Source: Pseudomonas prosekii
GTDB lineage: Bacteria > Pseudomonadota > Gammaproteobacteria > Pseudomonadales > Pseudomonadaceae
DNA: 64,000 nt
Assembly: GCF_900105155.1 (NCBI RefSeq)
Contig: NZ_LT629762.1
Location: forward strand, 3,387,001 to 3,451,000
Reading direction: 5' to 3'
Positions 62,877 through 64,000 of the stretch are shown here, piece after piece. Both the position numbers and the translations under genes were made by a program. Numbering within the stretch: position 1 is the stretch's first letter; every line of letters starts with the position of its first letter. The notes beneath the pieces were generated by a model. It did no database searches, was not told the origin of the DNA, and was given only the letters and a program-made list of their open reading frames with translations.

Positions 62877-62998
62877 ATGGACGTCGCGCAGGAAGCGCAA
62901 AGCAACAACAGGGACACGTAGGATTCTGCCAGGACGGCGGAGTGAAATGGATGTCAGGGAAACAGTCTGCAAAGCCCCGCTTCGGCGGGGTTTTCTTT
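62877..62998 (+). ncRNA. rsmY: RsmY regulatory small RNA
   Basis: About 120 nt. Eight GGA motifs occur (62879, 62891, 62912, 62921, 62932, 62939, 62949, 62958). The 5' hairpin CGCGCAGGAAGCGC is characteristic, and the RNA ends in a strong terminator (GCCCCGCTTCGGCGGGGTTTTC, 62974-62996). RsmY sequesters RsmA/CsrA-type proteins and so relieves repression of secondary-metabolism and biofilm genes. Perfect GacA site upstream. The transcription start is inferred from the -10 position. Location between acyl-CoA dehydrogenase copy 3 and a LysR gene. Confidence 0.92.
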
Positions 62999-63027
62999 TG
63001 CCTGCAGAAAAGTGCCCGGCCCAGCCA

Positions 63028-63948
63028 TCAGGCCGGTTTCGCCGGGCCGACTAAGCGATCTTCCGGTCCGTTCAGCACTTCCTCCAGCAACGTCTGCAAT
63101 AGCGCCAACGAGGCCTGCTGCCGTTGCACATCTCGACAGACCAATCCGACGTTCAGCGGCACGCGCGGTTCGGTAATCGGTTTCCACAGCAGTTCATGGT
63201 TGCCCAAAGCTTTTTGCGAGCGCCCCGGCAGCACCGTCGCCAGCCGGGTATGCGGCAAGCTGTCGAGAATGCCCGCCATGTTGTTCAATTCAGCTTGCAC
63301 CTGCGGCCGCCGGCCGAGGTTGGCCAGTTGCGTTTGCCAGATCTGCCGCAGCTGAAATTCCTCGCCCAGCAGCAACATCGGCAGCTCGGCCGCCTGACTC
63401 ATCGAGACTTTCTTGAATTCCCGCAACGGATGCTCCGCCGGGATGACAAGCGTCAGTTCATCTTCGTACAGCAGCACGCCATGCAGCCCCGGCTGACGTG
63501 GCGGCAGGTAGCTGATGCCGATGTCCAGCGAACCGTTGAGCAGGCGCCGCTCGATCTCCAGACCCGTCAATTCGTAGATCTGCACGACAAGATGCGGCTG
63601 CGCCTTGCGCACCCGTTCGAGCATTTGCGGCACCAGACTGGTGTGCACCGTTTGCAGCACGCCAATCGCCAGTGTGCGCAACGCCTGGCCCTTGAAATTG
63701 CCCAGCGCTTCGCGCGCCCGCTGCATCCCATCCAGCAGCGGCAGCGCGTGGTTGTACAGCGTGTGCGCGGCCAACGTCGGCAACAACCGTTTGCTGCTGC
63801 GCTCGAACAGGCTGACATCGAGGTTTTGTTCGAGATGGCGGATTTGCTGCGACAGCGCCGGTTGCGAGATCGACAGTCGCTCGGCAGCCCGGCCGACATG
63901 GCCCTCTTCGTAGACCGCGACGAAATAACGCAGTTGCTTGAAATCCAT
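63028..63948 (-). CDS. LysR-family transcriptional regulator (CynR/CbbR-like)
   Basis: 306 residues. Winged HTH at the N-terminus (LRYFVAVYEEGHVGRAAERLSISQPALSQQIRHLEQNLDVSLFER) and a periplasmic-binding-like effector domain with LAIGVLQTVHTSLVP and GSLDIGISYLPP. Start MDFKQLRYF at 63948; MLL three codons earlier also possible. It converges with rsmY. Target and ligand unknown; its promoter lies in 63949-64000 with the inverted repeat noted separately. Confidence 0.9.
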   Translation of the reverse strand: MDFKQLRYFVAVYEEGHVGRAAERLSISQPALSQQIRHLEQNLDVSLFERSSKRLLPTLAAHTLYNHALPLLDGMQRAREALGNFKGQALRTLAIGVLQTVHTSLVPQMLERVRKAQPHLVVQIYELTGLEIERRLLNGSLDIGISYLPPRQPGLHGVLLYEDELTLVIPAEHPLREFKKVSMSQAAELPMLLLGEEFQLRQIWQTQLANLGRRPQVQAELNNMAGILDSLPHTRLATVLPGRSQKALGNHELLWKPITEPRVPLNVGLVCRDVQRQQASLALLQTLLEEVLNGPEDRLVGPAKPA

Positions 63949-63961
63949 AAGTAACACTTAT
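63947..63961 (-). promoter_or_regulatory. Inverted repeat at the LysR gene start
   Basis: ATAAGT-AAC-ACTTAT, a perfect 6-bp inverted repeat overlapping the start codon; a candidate autoregulatory site. Confidence 0.5.
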
Positions 63962-64000
63962 CGAAAATGCTGTGAAATCGAAATGGCTCACGGCCGTGCC

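Overview
The window is chromosomal DNA from a Pseudomonas of the P. fluorescens group. This rests on gene content and order (dgc/gbc/sox one-carbon cluster, cre operon, fiu ferrichrome receptor locus, glcB-gcvR-rarD, bio operon, three 600-residue acyl-CoA dehydrogenases, rsmY), on GC-rich third codon positions, and on the many palindromic REP elements of the two kinds typical of this group. From memory of PAO1, gene order matches PA5398-PA5421 on the left and PA0462-PA0508 plus rsmY on the right, so two blocks that lie apart there are adjacent here. No tRNA, rRNA, CRISPR array, transposase or prophage was seen.

Layout. 1-5380: dimethylglycine demethylation (dgcA partial, dgcB) with an ETF pair. 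5381-8480: an accessory-looking, lower-GC stretch. It holds REP elements, a roughly 180-bp module with a perfect DnaA box repeated four times, a tiny ORF with a strong ribosome binding site, and two diverged paralogous genes of unknown function. 8505-23348: glycine betaine to formaldehyde catabolism. It covers gbcA/gbcB (divergent), a decayed short-chain dehydrogenase, ltaA, a TraX-like gene, glyA, soxBDAG, purU and fdhA. Together these turn glycine betaine into glycine and serine and dispose of the methyl groups as formate and CO2.

23800-30830: a DUF2780 protein, an acyltransferase, a retropepsin-like protease, creB-creC-creD and a glutathione transferase. 31300-36880: iron-regulated siderophore uptake (fiuI sigma, fiuR anti-sigma, fiuA receptor, PepSY membrane protein) behind a Fur-box candidate. 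37160-49240: a DnaQ-like exonuclease with a CBS/DUF294 regulator, a stand-alone receiver, malate synthase G, gcvR, rarD, srkA, phoX and modE. 49418-54859: comF, divergent from bioB-bioF-bioH-bioC-bioD, with a BirA-type operator between them. 54968-62788: a small flagellar-rod-like protein, three paralogous acyl-CoA dehydrogenases (the first behind a PsrA site) and a diguanylate cyclase. 62800-64000: the sRNA gene rsmY with a perfect GacA upstream activating sequence, then a convergent LysR regulator.

The least explained parts are the DnaA-box module, which recurs once more after gcvR with the same 59-61 nt geometry, the paralogous pair beside it, and a composite element with inverted termini present twice, one copy having an internal 43-bp tandem expansion.
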